Assembly (NCBI RefSeq): GCF_903969135.1
Contig: NZ_LR824569.1
Coordinates: forward strand, 2,811,001-2,875,000
Length of the DNA stretch: 64,000 bases
Direction of reading: 5' to 3'
Origin: Chryseobacterium sp. JV274
GTDB taxonomy: Bacteria; Bacteroidota; Bacteroidia; Flavobacteriales; Weeksellaceae
Under the pieces are notes generated by a model. It did not search any database. It saw nothing but the letters and a program-made list of their open reading frames with translations, and had not been told where the DNA came from. Made by a program: the position numbers and the translations under genes. Position 1 is the first letter of the stretch; each line of letters starts with the position of its first letter. Of the stretch, positions 44,286 to 52,647 are shown piece after piece.

Positions 44286-45004
44286 TGCCTTACTTATCAA
44301 AGATTTATTTAAAAGATAATCATCCACAAGACTTTCCTTTCAATCTGCCTTTTCTACGCAACGGTTTAGATATAAGGCTAAAAAGCAATGTTACCTTTTT
44401 CATTGGCGAAAATGGAATTGGAAAATCCACATTGCTTGAAGCCATTGCAGACCAATGTAATTTCAATGTGGCCGGTGGAAGCCGCAATCATCATTATAAT
44501 TTTCATAAAACAGAGTCTGTACTGTCAGATTATCCTACTCTTTCCTGGCGTAATAAGACTTCTCAAGGCTTTTTCATGAGAGCAGAAAGTTTTTTCAACT
44601 TTGCTACCTATATTGATGAAGTGGCGAAAGAAGATCAAAGAGTGCTGGAAGCCTATGGAGGAAAATCTTTGCACCAGCAATCTCACGGTGAAGCTTTTTT
44701 ATCATTATTCCATAACCATTTCCAGCATGGTATTTATATTCTTGATGAACCGGAATCTGCTTTATCACCACAAAGACAACTTTCTTTGCTATCCATTATT
44801 CATAAATTAGAAAAAACAGGAAAGGCTCAGTTTATAATTTCAAGCCATTCACCCATATTAATGAGTTACCCATCTGCTGAAATTTATGCACTTGATGACA
44901 AAATTCAAAAAATCCACTATAAAGAAACAGAGCATTATCAGTTAACAAAGAATTTTTTAGAAGCACCGGAGCGGTATTTTCAACATTTATTTGAAGACCT
45001 CTAG
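44285..45004 (+). CDS. AAA family ATPase (predicted ATPase, ABC/SMC-like)
   Basis: It has 239 residues. Walker A is FIGENGIGKSTLLEAIAD, and Walker B and signature are GIYILDEPESALSPQRQL, followed by FIISSHSPILMSYP. It is a stand-alone soluble ATPase of the group related to COG3910, close in motifs to ABC and RecF-like ATPases but without a membrane partner. No linked nuclease or toxin is visible. It follows the S41 peptidase after 70 bp, and its start codon is embedded in a 13-bp inverted repeat. The function is unknown. Confidence 0.85.
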   Translation: MPYLSKIYLKDNHPQDFPFNLPFLRNGLDIRLKSNVTFFIGENGIGKSTLLEAIADQCNFNVAGGSRNHHYNFHKTESVLSDYPTLSWRNKTSQGFFMRAESFFNFATYIDEVAKEDQRVLEAYGGKSLHQQSHGEAFLSLFHNHFQHGIYILDEPESALSPQRQLSLLSIIHKLEKTGKAQFIISSHSPILMSYPSAEIYALDDKIQKIHYKETEHYQLTKNFLEAPERYFQHLFEDL

Positions 45005-45086
45005 ATCTAAATAAAAATATTCAGAAATATTTCTTATTGAAATTCAATACATTTAGTCAAAAGTCACCCTGAATAAGGAGAAAGAC

Positions 45087-45117
45087 TTGACTGATATTAA
45101 TATTCCTATTATATTTG
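45087..45117 (+). promoter_or_regulatory. Promoter of tRNA-Asn copy 2
   Basis: TTG at 45087-45089, 20 nt, then TATATTTG at 45110-45117. The spacing is identical to copy 1 although the spacer sequence differs. Confidence 0.7.
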
Positions 45118-45139
45118 CACCACTTAAAACAAAGGACAT

Positions 45140-45213
45140 TCCTCCTTAGCTCAGTTGGTTAGAGCATCTGACTGTTAATCAGAGGGTCGCTGGTTCGAGC
45201 CCAGCAGGAGGAG
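45140..45213 (+). tRNA. tRNA-Asn (GTT), copy 2
   Basis: The 74 nt are identical to the copy at 40659-40732, with anticodon GTT and no encoded CCA. Its terminator hairpin is at 45218-45247. Confidence 0.96.
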
Positions 45214-45217
45214 CAAA

Positions 45218-45247
45218 AAGACTTACAGAAATGTAGGTCTTTTTTTT
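45218..45247 (+). terminator. Terminator of tRNA-Asn copy 2
   Basis: AAGACTTAC pairs with GTAGGTCTT (one T-G wobble), followed by a T run. Confidence 0.8.
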
Positions 45248-45488
45248 GTTTATAATTTTAGCGCAGCAGCAAACAGCATCCCGTTAACACAGTATCTCCC
45301 TTACTCTATTAATACCCTGATTATTATCCTTTAAGCATTAAAATTTCTCATTTAATTTTAATAATCACATATATAATTTTTCCTACATTTGCCGTTTTAT
45401 AGGGTATACTAAAAATATTTTATTTTTTTACCTATTTTTTTTAATAAACTGCATACTTTTTGTTTATGCTAATTGCCTGAAGAAACGA

Positions 45489-48020
45489 ATGATGTTAAAC
45501 AATAACTCCCAAAAACACTATCTTTTATTTTTTTTCCTGATTCTCTCCAGTTCCGTATGTGCTCAAAACCGAGCCAGTGGCAAGATAGTTGACGAAAAAA
45601 GCAATAAAGAACTCAATAAAGTTGATATTTTTATCAACAATGATAAGACTCCATCCCTGACGACAACTTCAGGCAGTTTCACTATTCAGTCAGACAGTAT
45701 TATCCATCAGTTAAAATTTTCCAGAAAAAGTTACACTACAGAAACACTTGACATTACCCCTGAAAATGCTGAAAATATTTTTGTGCAGCTTTCTCAGGCT
45801 AAAGTAAGTGATATTCAGGAGATCGTTCTTCAAAGTGGTAAGACTAAATACAAGAATAAAAAAGAAAACCCTGCTTACGCCATTATGCAAAAAGTTTGGG
45901 CACAAAAAAGAAACAATGGGTTAGAAAAGTTTGATACCTACTCGTATAAAGAATACGAAAAAACCCAATTTGACCTAAACAACCTGGACAGTGCTTTCAT
46001 GAAGAAAAAGATTTTCAATAAACTGGATTTCATTTTCGATTATGCTGATTCCACCGCAAGCGGAAGACTTGGACTTCCTGTTTTCCTGAACGAAGCTGTT
46101 TATGAAAATTATGGTAAAAACAAACCAGACAAAGACAGCAAAAGAACATTGGTTGCTCAGAAAACTTCGGGATTCCAGGACAATCAGGTAATTACCGTTT
46201 CAGCTAAAAATTTATATCGTGATATTAATATCTACGACAATACCTTAAATTATTTTGATATCGGATTCCAAAGCCCTGTGGGAACAGATGGATTCAGTAC
46301 ATACGACTACAGTCTTATGGATACCATTACTGTTCGTGGTGAGAAAGCCTTTCAGATCAGATATCAGCCTAAAAGAAAAGATATCCTCGCCTTTCAGGGA
46401 AATCTTTATATAGATACGGACACCTATGCCGTTTTAGGGGCAACATTAAAGTCAACCCAAAAAATCAATGTCAATTTCGTCAACAGTGTCTATACGCAGG
46501 TGGAGTATGACAATCCTGATGAAACGACTTTTCTTCCTAAAAAACTGGTTACAGAATTTGAAATGAGCCCTTTTTCAAAAAAGAAGGGATCTAAAAGTAT
46601 TATAGCCAAAAGATCGGTAGATTATTCCGAATATGAGTTTAATAAACCTCTTGATCCGAAAGTATTCAAACGCACGGAAGAGGAATATGAAGATAAATTT
46701 ACCAATAAAGATGATGCCTATTGGACCAAAGCCAGACCTGATACTTTATCTAAAGCAGAACAGGGTGTTTACAGTATGCTTGATCAGCTTCAGCAGACGC
46801 CAAAATTCAACCGAATGGTAAAACTGTTTGAGACCCTTGGCTCACGGTATTACAATGCCTTTAAAGGAATAGATATTGGTCCTATTTTCTCTATTTACGG
46901 AAGGAATGAAGTGGAAGGGGACAGAATAAGATTAGGAGCAAGAACTTATTTCGGATTGAATGATACCTGGAGGGCTCAGTTTTATACAGCCTATGGTTTC
47001 AAAGATCAGCAGTTTAAATATGGAGTGGAGGCAAGATATATGTTCAATAAGCTTAACCGATTTATGATTGGAGCAGGAACCAGCAGAGACATCGTTCAGC
47101 TTGGAGGCCAGCTTACATCCGGTGATGGTGTCACTCCACAATCTTCATCTTCCAGTACCTTTTTTGCTAGAGGAGAAAATATTTCTTTGAGTTCTGTAAA
47201 CAAAACAAGTGTTTTTGCGGCTATTGAACCCTGGAAAAACTTTCAGATAAGAGTGGATGGAGTGATGCAGAGCATTAAATCCGCTATTCCGGAGAAATTC
47301 AACCTGATGTATTACAAAGATGGCCGACTAAGGCAAACAGTGAATGACTCACATGTTACCATCAGTTTAATTGCTAAACCAGGCGCTAAATTTTCTCAAA
47401 CCGGAATTGACCGTTATCAGGCCAGAAACCTGGCACCAACCATTGTTTTAAGATACACCAGAGGTATTGAAGGTTTATTTAATGCCGACTTCAATTATGA
47501 TAAGCTTCAGTTCATGCTTTATAAGCCGTTTTTGATTGGAAGCATGGGAAAACTGGTAGTAAATTTTGAGGCTGGAAAGAACTTCAGTACAGTTCCTTTA
47601 GCATTACAGAATATCATTCCGGCCAACCTTTCATATGGTTTGGTACCGAATACATTCTCTCAGCTTAACTATTATGAATTTGTGACTGATGCTTATACCA
47701 CGCTTCAGCTGGAACATCATTTTAACGGTAAGATCCTTTCTTATATTCCTTTGATTAAAAAGCTGAAATTCAGGGAAGTAGCATTCATCAGAGGAGCCTA
47801 CGGAACGCTAAGCGATGCTTCTAAGGCAATCAACGTAGAAGGTTTTAGATACTCAGCGCCAAGCGAACATATTTATTATGAATATGGATTCGGAATTGAA
47901 AATATAGGAATCGGAAACATTAGAATTTTCAGGGTAGATTTCAACTGGAGAGGAAATTATCTTGACAGGCCGGATATTTCAAAATTCGGTGTTAAAGCAG
48001 GATTCCAGGTAGGATTCTAA
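45489..48020 (+). CDS. DUF5686 / carboxypeptidase-regulatory-like domain outer-membrane protein
   Basis: It has 843 residues. The signal peptide (YLLFFFLILSSSVCAQ) is followed by a carboxypeptidase-D-like Ig fold at about 25-110 (ASGKIVDEKSNKELNKVDIF). The rest is the DUF5686 region with a long run of barrel-like strands (YTAYGFKDQQFKYGVEARYM, VLRYTRGIEGLFNADFNYDK) ending GVKAGFQVGF. This domain pair is typical of Bacteroidota outer-membrane proteins. The start could be 45489 or the adjacent ATG at 45492. The function is unknown. Confidence 0.88.
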   Translation: MMLNNNSQKHYLLFFFLILSSSVCAQNRASGKIVDEKSNKELNKVDIFINNDKTPSLTTTSGSFTIQSDSIIHQLKFSRKSYTTETLDITPENAENIFVQLSQAKVSDIQEIVLQSGKTKYKNKKENPAYAIMQKVWAQKRNNGLEKFDTYSYKEYEKTQFDLNNLDSAFMKKKIFNKLDFIFDYADSTASGRLGLPVFLNEAVYENYGKNKPDKDSKRTLVAQKTSGFQDNQVITVSAKNLYRDINIYDNTLNYFDIGFQSPVGTDGFSTYDYSLMDTITVRGEKAFQIRYQPKRKDILAFQGNLYIDTDTYAVLGATLKSTQKINVNFVNSVYTQVEYDNPDETTFLPKKLVTEFEMSPFSKKKGSKSIIAKRSVDYSEYEFNKPLDPKVFKRTEEEYEDKFTNKDDAYWTKARPDTLSKAEQGVYSMLDQLQQTPKFNRMVKLFETLGSRYYNAFKGIDIGPIFSIYGRNEVEGDRIRLGARTYFGLNDTWRAQFYTAYGFKDQQFKYGVEARYMFNKLNRFMIGAGTSRDIVQLGGQLTSGDGVTPQSSSSSTFFARGENISLSSVNKTSVFAAIEPWKNFQIRVDGVMQSIKSAIPEKFNLMYYKDGRLRQTVNDSHVTISLIAKPGAKFSQTGIDRYQARNLAPTIVLRYTRGIEGLFNADFNYDKLQFMLYKPFLIGSMGKLVVNFEAGKNFSTVPLALQNIIPANLSYGLVPNTFSQLNYYEFVTDAYTTLQLEHHFNGKILSYIPLIKKLKFREVAFIRGAYGTLSDASKAINVEGFRYSAPSEHIYYEYGFGIENIGIGNIRIFRVDFNWRGNYLDRPDISKFGVKAGFQVGF

Positions 48021-48042
48021 ACAAAATACAATACAAAAACAG

Positions 48043-48078
48043 GTTCGGCGGCTTCTTTGAAGCCGCCGAACTTTTATT
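48043..48078 (+). terminator. Strong terminator after the DUF5686 gene
   Basis: GTTCGGCGGCTTC (48043-48055) and GAAGCCGCCGAAC (48059-48071) form a 13-bp GC-rich stem followed by TTTTATTTT. Confidence 0.92.
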
Positions 48079-48097
48079 TTCTAACTCATATAAGATA

Positions 48098-48265
48098 TTA
48101 AAAGCATTCGCAAGGTTCTTCTACATCAAGCAGACAACGCATTTTCTGCTCCTTTGTCAGCCCACACCATGTACTACATGATGTAATAGGTTTTGGCGGG
48201 CACCATACAGCACCTCCGTTAATACTCTTCAGATTTTTTTTCGTTAATCTCCTTAAATTTTTCAT
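48098..48265 (-). CDS. Double-glycine Cys-rich peptide 1
   Basis: This encodes 55 residues, ATG at 48265, stop at 48098-48100. The leader MKNLRRLTKKNLKSINGG is followed by a 37-residue core with six cysteines (22, 30, 34, 44, 52, 54) ending PCECF. The Cys30/Trp33/Cys34/Cys44 positions are shared with the tandem neighbour at 48461-48628. The GG leader suggests export with cleavage by a C39-type ABC transporter, which is not encoded in this window. Bacteriocin-like peptides of this kind are common in Chryseobacterium, but their activity is unproven. Confidence 0.75.
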   Translation of the reverse strand: MKNLRRLTKKNLKSINGGAVWCPPKPITSCSTWCGLTKEQKMRCLLDVEEPCECF

Positions 48266-48290
48266 GATTATATTTAGTTTTATTTTGTTG

Positions 48291-48321
48291 CCTACTCTCT
48301 CTGCTTTTCGGCTTCCGCAAC
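48291..48321 (-). promoter_or_regulatory. Conserved 5' leader block of GG peptide 1
   Basis: This 31-bp block matches 48651-48681 at 26 positions, with constant cores CCTACTCT, CTTTTCGGCT and CGCAAC (plus-strand reading). It lies in the presumed 5' untranslated region, 25 bp before the start codon in both copies. It may be an RNA element or simply duplicated sequence under selection. Confidence 0.6.
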
Positions 48322-48341
48322 GATTTCTAGTTGATTATAAA

Positions 48342-48349
48342 CAAATATA
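48342..48349 (-). promoter_or_regulatory. -7 promoter box of GG peptide 1
   Basis: TATATTTG on the minus strand, 76 bp upstream of the start codon, matches TAnnTTTG. No clear TTG is visible at the -33 distance. Confidence 0.45.
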
Positions 48350-48460
48350 TAATTATTTCACTATCATAGGATATTTTTTAAGTTTTTTTAACTCAATATA
48401 AAAGCTGAACCCTGTTTAAAGATTCAGTTCTAAAAAATCTCAAAGGGATCTCATTTAATA

Positions 48461-48628
48461 TCATTCAAAACATTCTGTACAGGGCTGAGAAAGTATACAG
48501 TGTGATTTTTGCCATGGTGACCATCTGCACCATTCATCACAGGATTGAAACATAGAAGGGCAGACTGCCGCTACTCCTCCGGTTATTTCTTTTAAATTCT
48601 TTTTGCTTAATTTTTTTAGATTTTTCAT
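48461..48628 (-). CDS. Double-glycine Cys-rich peptide 2
   Basis: This encodes 55 residues, ATG at 48628, stop at 48461-48463. The leader MKNLKKLSKKNLKEITGG is followed by a core with six cysteines (23, 30, 34, 44, 50, 53), the EWC motif at 32-34 and the end CTECFE. Length, leader and Cys/Trp spacing match peptide 1, so the two are tandem duplicates that have diverged in the core. Their upstream regions also match. Export or antibacterial activity is inferred only from the leader type. Confidence 0.75.
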   Translation of the reverse strand: MKNLKKLSKKNLKEITGGVAAVCPSMFQSCDEWCRWSPWQKSHCILSQPCTECFE

Positions 48629-48650
48629 AGATATATTGTTTTAATACGTG

Positions 48651-48681
48651 CCTACTCTTTATACTTTTCGGCTCTCGCAAC
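48651..48681 (-). promoter_or_regulatory. Conserved 5' leader block of GG peptide 2
   Basis: Counterpart of 48291-48321. The distance to the start codon is the same and 26 of 31 bases agree. Confidence 0.6.
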
Positions 48682-48703
48682 TGACTCATAATTGGGCAGT
48701 TAA

Positions 48704-48711
48704 CAAATATA
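48704..48711 (-). promoter_or_regulatory. -7 promoter box of GG peptide 2
   Basis: TATATTTG on the minus strand, 75 bp upstream of the start codon, the same layout as peptide 1. A TTG at 48729-48727 lies 15 nt further upstream, shorter than the usual spacing. Confidence 0.45.
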
Positions 48712-48766
48712 AAAATATTTCACAAACAATAGAATATCCAGAAAAAAATATTACAGTAGAAATAAC

Positions 48767-48795
48767 AAAAAAGCCCCAGCAAATGCTGAGGCTTT
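48767..48795 (-). terminator. Terminator of the rplU-rpmA operon
   Basis: On the minus strand AAAGCC-CAGC pairs around AAAT-type loop bases (one mismatch in the stem), followed by a run of six T at 48772-48767. Confidence 0.75.
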
Positions 48796-48818
48796 AATTT
48801 TTATAAAACGCTTAAAAA

Positions 48819-49076
48819 TTATGCGTTTGGCTCTACAGATACAAAAGATCTGTTGTTTGCTTTCTTTCTGAAAACTACTTTACCATCTACTAATGCAAAC
48901 AAAGTGTGATCTTTACCGATTCCCACGTTATCACCTGGGTGGTGCTGAGTACCTCTTTGTCTAACAATAATATTTCCGGCAATAGCTGCTTGTCCTCCGA
49001 AAATCTTCACACCTAATCTTTTAGAGTGAGACTCTCTACCGTTCTTGGAACTACCGACTCCTTTCTTGTGTGCCAT
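48819..49076 (-). CDS. rpmA: 50S ribosomal protein L27
   Basis: It has 85 residues starting [22 protein letters not shown], with [22 protein letters not shown]27 sits near the peptidyl-transferase centre. It is 12 bp downstream of rplU, the standard L21-L27 operon. Confidence 0.98.
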   Translation of the reverse strand: MAHKKGVGSSKNGRESHSKRLGVKIFGGQAAIAGNIIVRQRGTQHHPGDNVGIGKDHTLFALVDGKVVFRKKANNRSFVSVEPNA

Positions 49077-49088
49077 TTTATTACTGGA

Positions 49089-49667
49089 TTATTTATTAAG
49101 TGCTTTAAATTGATCGATATTCTTAATGATAGCAGCATCTACTTCTTCATGAGTAAGAATATTCTTTTCTAATTCAACTTTAACTGCTTTACCTAAAGTA
49201 ATTAAAGTTTCTCTGTTCTCTTTAGACTGAGACAAGTTGTTTTTCTTCAAGTGATAGTTCAATTCATGATCTTCACCAAAGTTAACAGTTGCGTTGTCAG
49301 AAAGAACTTCACCTTTCACAGTTTCTTTTTTAGCAGCAGCTTTTTTAGCTCCACCTTCAAAACCAGTAATACCAGTGATTACGATTCTAGTTAAAGATTG
49401 TCTGTGACCGTTTTTCACTTTGTAACCTTTTCTTCTTTTCTTTTTGAAAACGATTACTTTATCAGCTTTTACGTGGTCAAGGATCTCTGCTTCTACAGTG
49501 ATTCCATTTACAGCTGGGGCGCCTACAGTGATTGCTCCGTTTACAGTAAGAAGAACTTTATCGAAAGAAACTTTTCCTCCTTTATCTCCTTTTAAACGGT
49601 TTACAAACAACTTCTGGTCTTGCTCAACTTTGTATTGAAGCCCTGCTATTTCTACAATTGCAAACAT
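49089..49667 (-). CDS. rplU: 50S ribosomal protein L21 with C-terminal extension
   Basis: The first 100 residues are a standard L21 (MFAIVEIAGLQYKVEQDQKL, KKRRKGYKVKNGHRQSLTRI). The protein continues to 192 residues, nearly twice the usual 103. It goes through an Ala/Lys segment (GGAKKAAAKKETVKGE) to a helical domain (LSQSKENRETLITLGKAVKV to DAAIIKNIDQFKALNK). The extension has no internal stop and keeps lineage composition. Extended L21 occurs in Flavobacteriia as I recall; the role of the tail is unknown. Confidence 0.95.
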   Translation of the reverse strand: MFAIVEIAGLQYKVEQDQKLFVNRLKGDKGGKVSFDKVLLTVNGAITVGAPAVNGITVEAEILDHVKADKVIVFKKKRRKGYKVKNGHRQSLTRIVITGITGFEGGAKKAAAKKETVKGEVLSDNATVNFGEDHELNYHLKKNNLSQSKENRETLITLGKAVKVELEKNILTHEEVDAAIIKNIDQFKALNK

Positions 49668-49851
49668 TGTTTATAAATTTTTAGTTATTTCGAGGTGCAA
49701 ATATACATATAATTTTCTAAATAGCTTACAATCAAAGTAATGTTTTTTTAATATAAATCCTATTCACTATGTTTTGAATAATTTTTTTTAATAAAGTACT
49801 CACACTTAAGAGATAATTTCATACCTTCGTTTTACCAAATTGAATTTATAT

Positions 49852-50739
49852 ATGAAAAGAAACTTTAATCTCTGCTTACTAGCAGGTGCCATTGCTGTCA
49901 CTTCACTGACAGCATGTAGTGATGACCAAATGGACAGCAATGTTCAACCCCAGCAAGAAGCACTTAGTGCTAAAATTGATCAACCCGGAGATCTTGAAAA
50001 AATCTGCTCCTATGTAGACAACAACTGGAGCAACAATTCGGTTTTATTAACCGGTCTACAAAACTCCACAGATACCAATTTTATGAATAGTCAGATGACT
50101 AAAATCGCAAGTTTGTGGGGAAGAAGCAATCCTACACTGAGATTTGTGAATGATGCATCCAATTTCAATTCAACGTACAATGCAATTTCCTATTCTACCG
50201 GAAAGATCTATTATGGATATGCCATCTATTATGATGCAAAAGCAAAAGGCGGAGATATTGTGAATGCGATGATTCTTGCACATGAATACGGGCATCAGCT
50301 GCAATATATATTTGGGCTTCCTTCTGTAAATGAAAATACAGCCAGACCTAATGAGCTTGAAGCTGATGGCTTTGCAGGATACTACCTGAGAAGACCTAAT
50401 GGTTATAATAAAACCAGCTTTCCTGAAATTGCAGCAGCTTACGAGTTTGCACAAAGCATCGGAGATTATCAGACCACCAATCCGGGACACCACGGAACTC
50501 CTGCTCAAAGAAGATCAGCAGTACGTTTAGGATTCCTTTTAGGACAATATGATCTTAATGCATCAAATTTCGATTATAACTTCTTCTATTATTATCAGGG
50601 AGTATTAAACGGAACTTATAAGATGGCTAAGAATACAGTAAATCCTGAAATTGACGCATATATGAGTCAATATATTGATGAGCTGAGAAAAATTCAGTCC
50701 GGAGAAATTTCCGCAGAAGAGTTTAAACATCTTCAATAA
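49852..50739 (+). CDS. Zinc metallopeptidase lipoprotein
   Basis: It has about 295 residues from the ATG at 49852 (a TTG at 49840 is in frame). The lipoprotein signal ends at LTAC (LAGAIAVTSLTACSDD). The zinc motif HEYGHQ near residue 140 is followed by ELEADGFAGYYLRR, which supplies the third ligand Glu, as in the neutral zinc metallopeptidase (YpfJ-like) family. The C-terminal 100 residues have alpha-helical composition. It is anchored in a membrane facing the periplasm or the cell surface. Substrate unknown; the gene stands alone. Confidence 0.87.
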   Translation: MKRNFNLCLLAGAIAVTSLTACSDDQMDSNVQPQQEALSAKIDQPGDLEKICSYVDNNWSNNSVLLTGLQNSTDTNFMNSQMTKIASLWGRSNPTLRFVNDASNFNSTYNAISYSTGKIYYGYAIYYDAKAKGGDIVNAMILAHEYGHQLQYIFGLPSVNENTARPNELEADGFAGYYLRRPNGYNKTSFPEIAAAYEFAQSIGDYQTTNPGHHGTPAQRRSAVRLGFLLGQYDLNASNFDYNFFYYYQGVLNGTYKMAKNTVNPEIDAYMSQYIDELRKIQSGEISAEEFKHLQ

Positions 50740-50881
50740 ACGAGAACATTCATTTTTAGCATATTTAAGAAAGGAGGCGGACAGTATGTTCCGCCCCTTT
50801 TTTGTTTTTAAAATCTTTTATGTTCTATAAAATCAATTTGTTTGTATTTTTGAAAAAATAAAATCTTCCAAGCAATCTATA

Positions 50882-51970
50882 ATGAACAGAGATCTCTATA
50901 TTGATTTCGCCAAAGGACTGGCAACACTTTCTATCATCTTTATCCATACCGCTTTCTGGTCTGGACAGTTTTATATTCCCGCAGAAGTAAGAGTCTTCTC
51001 GCTTGTTTTTGACGTTGCTCTTTTTTATGCCCTGAGTGGAATCACTTCCGGAGCCAATATTGAAAAAACATTGTACCGGCTATTGAAACTGCAGATTACC
51101 TATATGATATTTGTGACTTTCCTGTTCTTTTTAGATTACTTCTTTAAAGTTTTTGGACTGAGCTTCTTTTCCATGGAATGGCTTCAAAACTTTTATTCCA
51201 CATTTGGATCTAAATACTCGGCCACCAGTATTTCAGCAACCCCTCAATGGGAAAATCTGGGCAACTGGTATCTTCATCAATATACCAATGCTGACACTTT
51301 TCCTGTAGTGATGGGAAGCTTCTGGTATCTTAAAGTTTATTATGTTCTCACTGTTTTTGGTGTCCTTATCTTAAGGTTCTTCGCGAAACATATCAATTGG
51401 TTCATTGGGCTTTGTATGGGTCTGACTTTATTATTCAATCTTTTCCCGGAATATTATCCAACAGGACAGGTGGGGTATGTAGCTTTTTATCTTGCTGTAT
51501 TTTTAATTGGTCACAGGATGCGTGGGAAAAAGATTCCTGCCAAAGCAATTCCTATACTATATGCATGCGTTGGGGCAGCTCTTATATGGATGTTCTGGTA
51601 CTATGGGGGAGAAATTTTCTATAAAATCAACAAAAACAAATTCCCACCAAAAATACCTTATATCATCTGGACATTATTCTCACTCGTAACATTATTTGTC
51701 CTTTATAACCGATTAAAGATCACAAAAGAAAATTTTATCACCCACATCGGGAAGAATGCTATTTTCTTCTACTTTGCACAGGGCATCAGTTCTTCATTGG
51801 TGTATTTTCTGGTCGTTCCGTTAAAAGAAAATATGTCATGGTGGATTTTAATGATCATTATTTATGGGATTAATATCGTTTTAGCTTTTGTTATCTCTGC
51901 CGGATTAAAAAAAGTAGATATCTGGGGTTGGAATATTTTGGAATTCCTAAGAAGAAAGACCGCCTCTTAA
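50882..51970 (+). CDS. Acyltransferase family 3 membrane protein
   Basis: It has 362 residues with about ten transmembrane segments. The start RDLYIDFAKGLATLSIIFIHTAFW carries the D-x-x-K-G and IHT pattern of acyltransferase-3 (OafB/NolL-like) proteins, with the catalytic His in the first helix. These enzymes transfer acyl groups to sugars or lipids of the envelope. The acceptor cannot be told from the sequence. Neighbours are not obviously related. Confidence 0.85.
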   Translation: MNRDLYIDFAKGLATLSIIFIHTAFWSGQFYIPAEVRVFSLVFDVALFYALSGITSGANIEKTLYRLLKLQITYMIFVTFLFFLDYFFKVFGLSFFSMEWLQNFYSTFGSKYSATSISATPQWENLGNWYLHQYTNADTFPVVMGSFWYLKVYYVLTVFGVLILRFFAKHINWFIGLCMGLTLLFNLFPEYYPTGQVGYVAFYLAVFLIGHRMRGKKIPAKAIPILYACVGAALIWMFWYYGGEIFYKINKNKFPPKIPYIIWTLFSLVTLFVLYNRLKITKENFITHIGKNAIFFYFAQGISSSLVYFLVVPLKENMSWWILMIIIYGINIVLAFVISAGLKKVDIWGWNILEFLRRKTAS

Positions 51971-52044
51971 GACTTTAATGATCAAATTGAAATAAAGTCA
52001 CATTTCTTACCTCAATTTGTTTAAATTTACAGAAATTTTACAAC

Positions 52045-52623
52045 ATGTTTAAGTTGAAACTCCCTACCGATCCAAGGTGGGCAAATATTGCAGAAGGAAA
52101 CATCGGAGAAATTTTAACAGATCATGCCTGGTGTGAGCAAAAAGCAGCTACTAATGCCATAGGCCTGATTACAATGCTTCCGGAATATCCTGAGATTGTA
52201 ACAGAACTTCTTGCCATTGCACAGGAAGAACTGGATCATTTCAATCAGGTTCATGAGATCATTAAGAAAAGAGGATATACCTTTGGAAGAGCAAGAAAAG
52301 ATGATTACGTGAATGAACTGGCGAAATTTATCGTTCAGGGAACAAGAGACAACCTCATCGTAGACAAAATGCTTTTTGCTGCTATGATTGAAGCCAGAAG
52401 CTGCGAAAGATTTAAGGTTCTTACCGAAAACATCAAAGACGAAGAACTTAAAGTTTTTTACAAAGAACTTATGATTTCTGAAGCTAATCATTACACTACA
52501 TTCATTGGATTTGCAAGACAGCTTGGAGATCCGGAGAAAGTAAACAAACGTTGGGAAGAATGGCTGGAATATGAAGCTAATATTATTAAATCCTACGGAA
52601 ACAAAGAAACTATTCACGGTTAA
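52045..52623 (+). CDS. miaE: tRNA-(ms2io6A)-hydroxylase MiaE
   Basis: This di-iron enzyme hydroxylates the isopentenyl side chain of ms2i6A37 in tRNA. It has 192 residues. Carboxylate/His ligands appear in LTDHAWCEQKAATNA, AQEELDHFNQVHEII and ISEANHYTTFIGFARQ, and the ARSCERF segment is family-typical. It acts after MiaB (at 25.8-27.3 kb). The reaction needs oxygen, which fits an aerobic lifestyle. The TTG-initiated DUF502 gene follows 24 bp later. Confidence 0.93.
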   Translation: MFKLKLPTDPRWANIAEGNIGEILTDHAWCEQKAATNAIGLITMLPEYPEIVTELLAIAQEELDHFNQVHEIIKKRGYTFGRARKDDYVNELAKFIVQGTRDNLIVDKMLFAAMIEARSCERFKVLTENIKDEELKVFYKELMISEANHYTTFIGFARQLGDPEKVNKRWEEWLEYEANIIKSYGNKETIHG

Positions 52624-52647
52624 AATAGAAACAGTAAAGAATACACA

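Larger units (their letters stand above)
45110..45249 (+). repeat. Direct repeat copy 2 (tRNA-Asn with -7 box and terminator)
   Basis: 140 bp matching 40629-40768 at 139 positions. The one difference (TAGGT for TAAGT) turns an A-T pair of the terminator stem into a G-U wobble and so preserves the hairpin. Confidence 0.9.

Noticed and set aside
40629..45249. Prophage or integrative element at the tRNA-Asn copies
   Set aside because: No integrase, transposase or phage gene lies between the repeats, and the repeat is a whole functional tRNA unit rather than a short attachment core.
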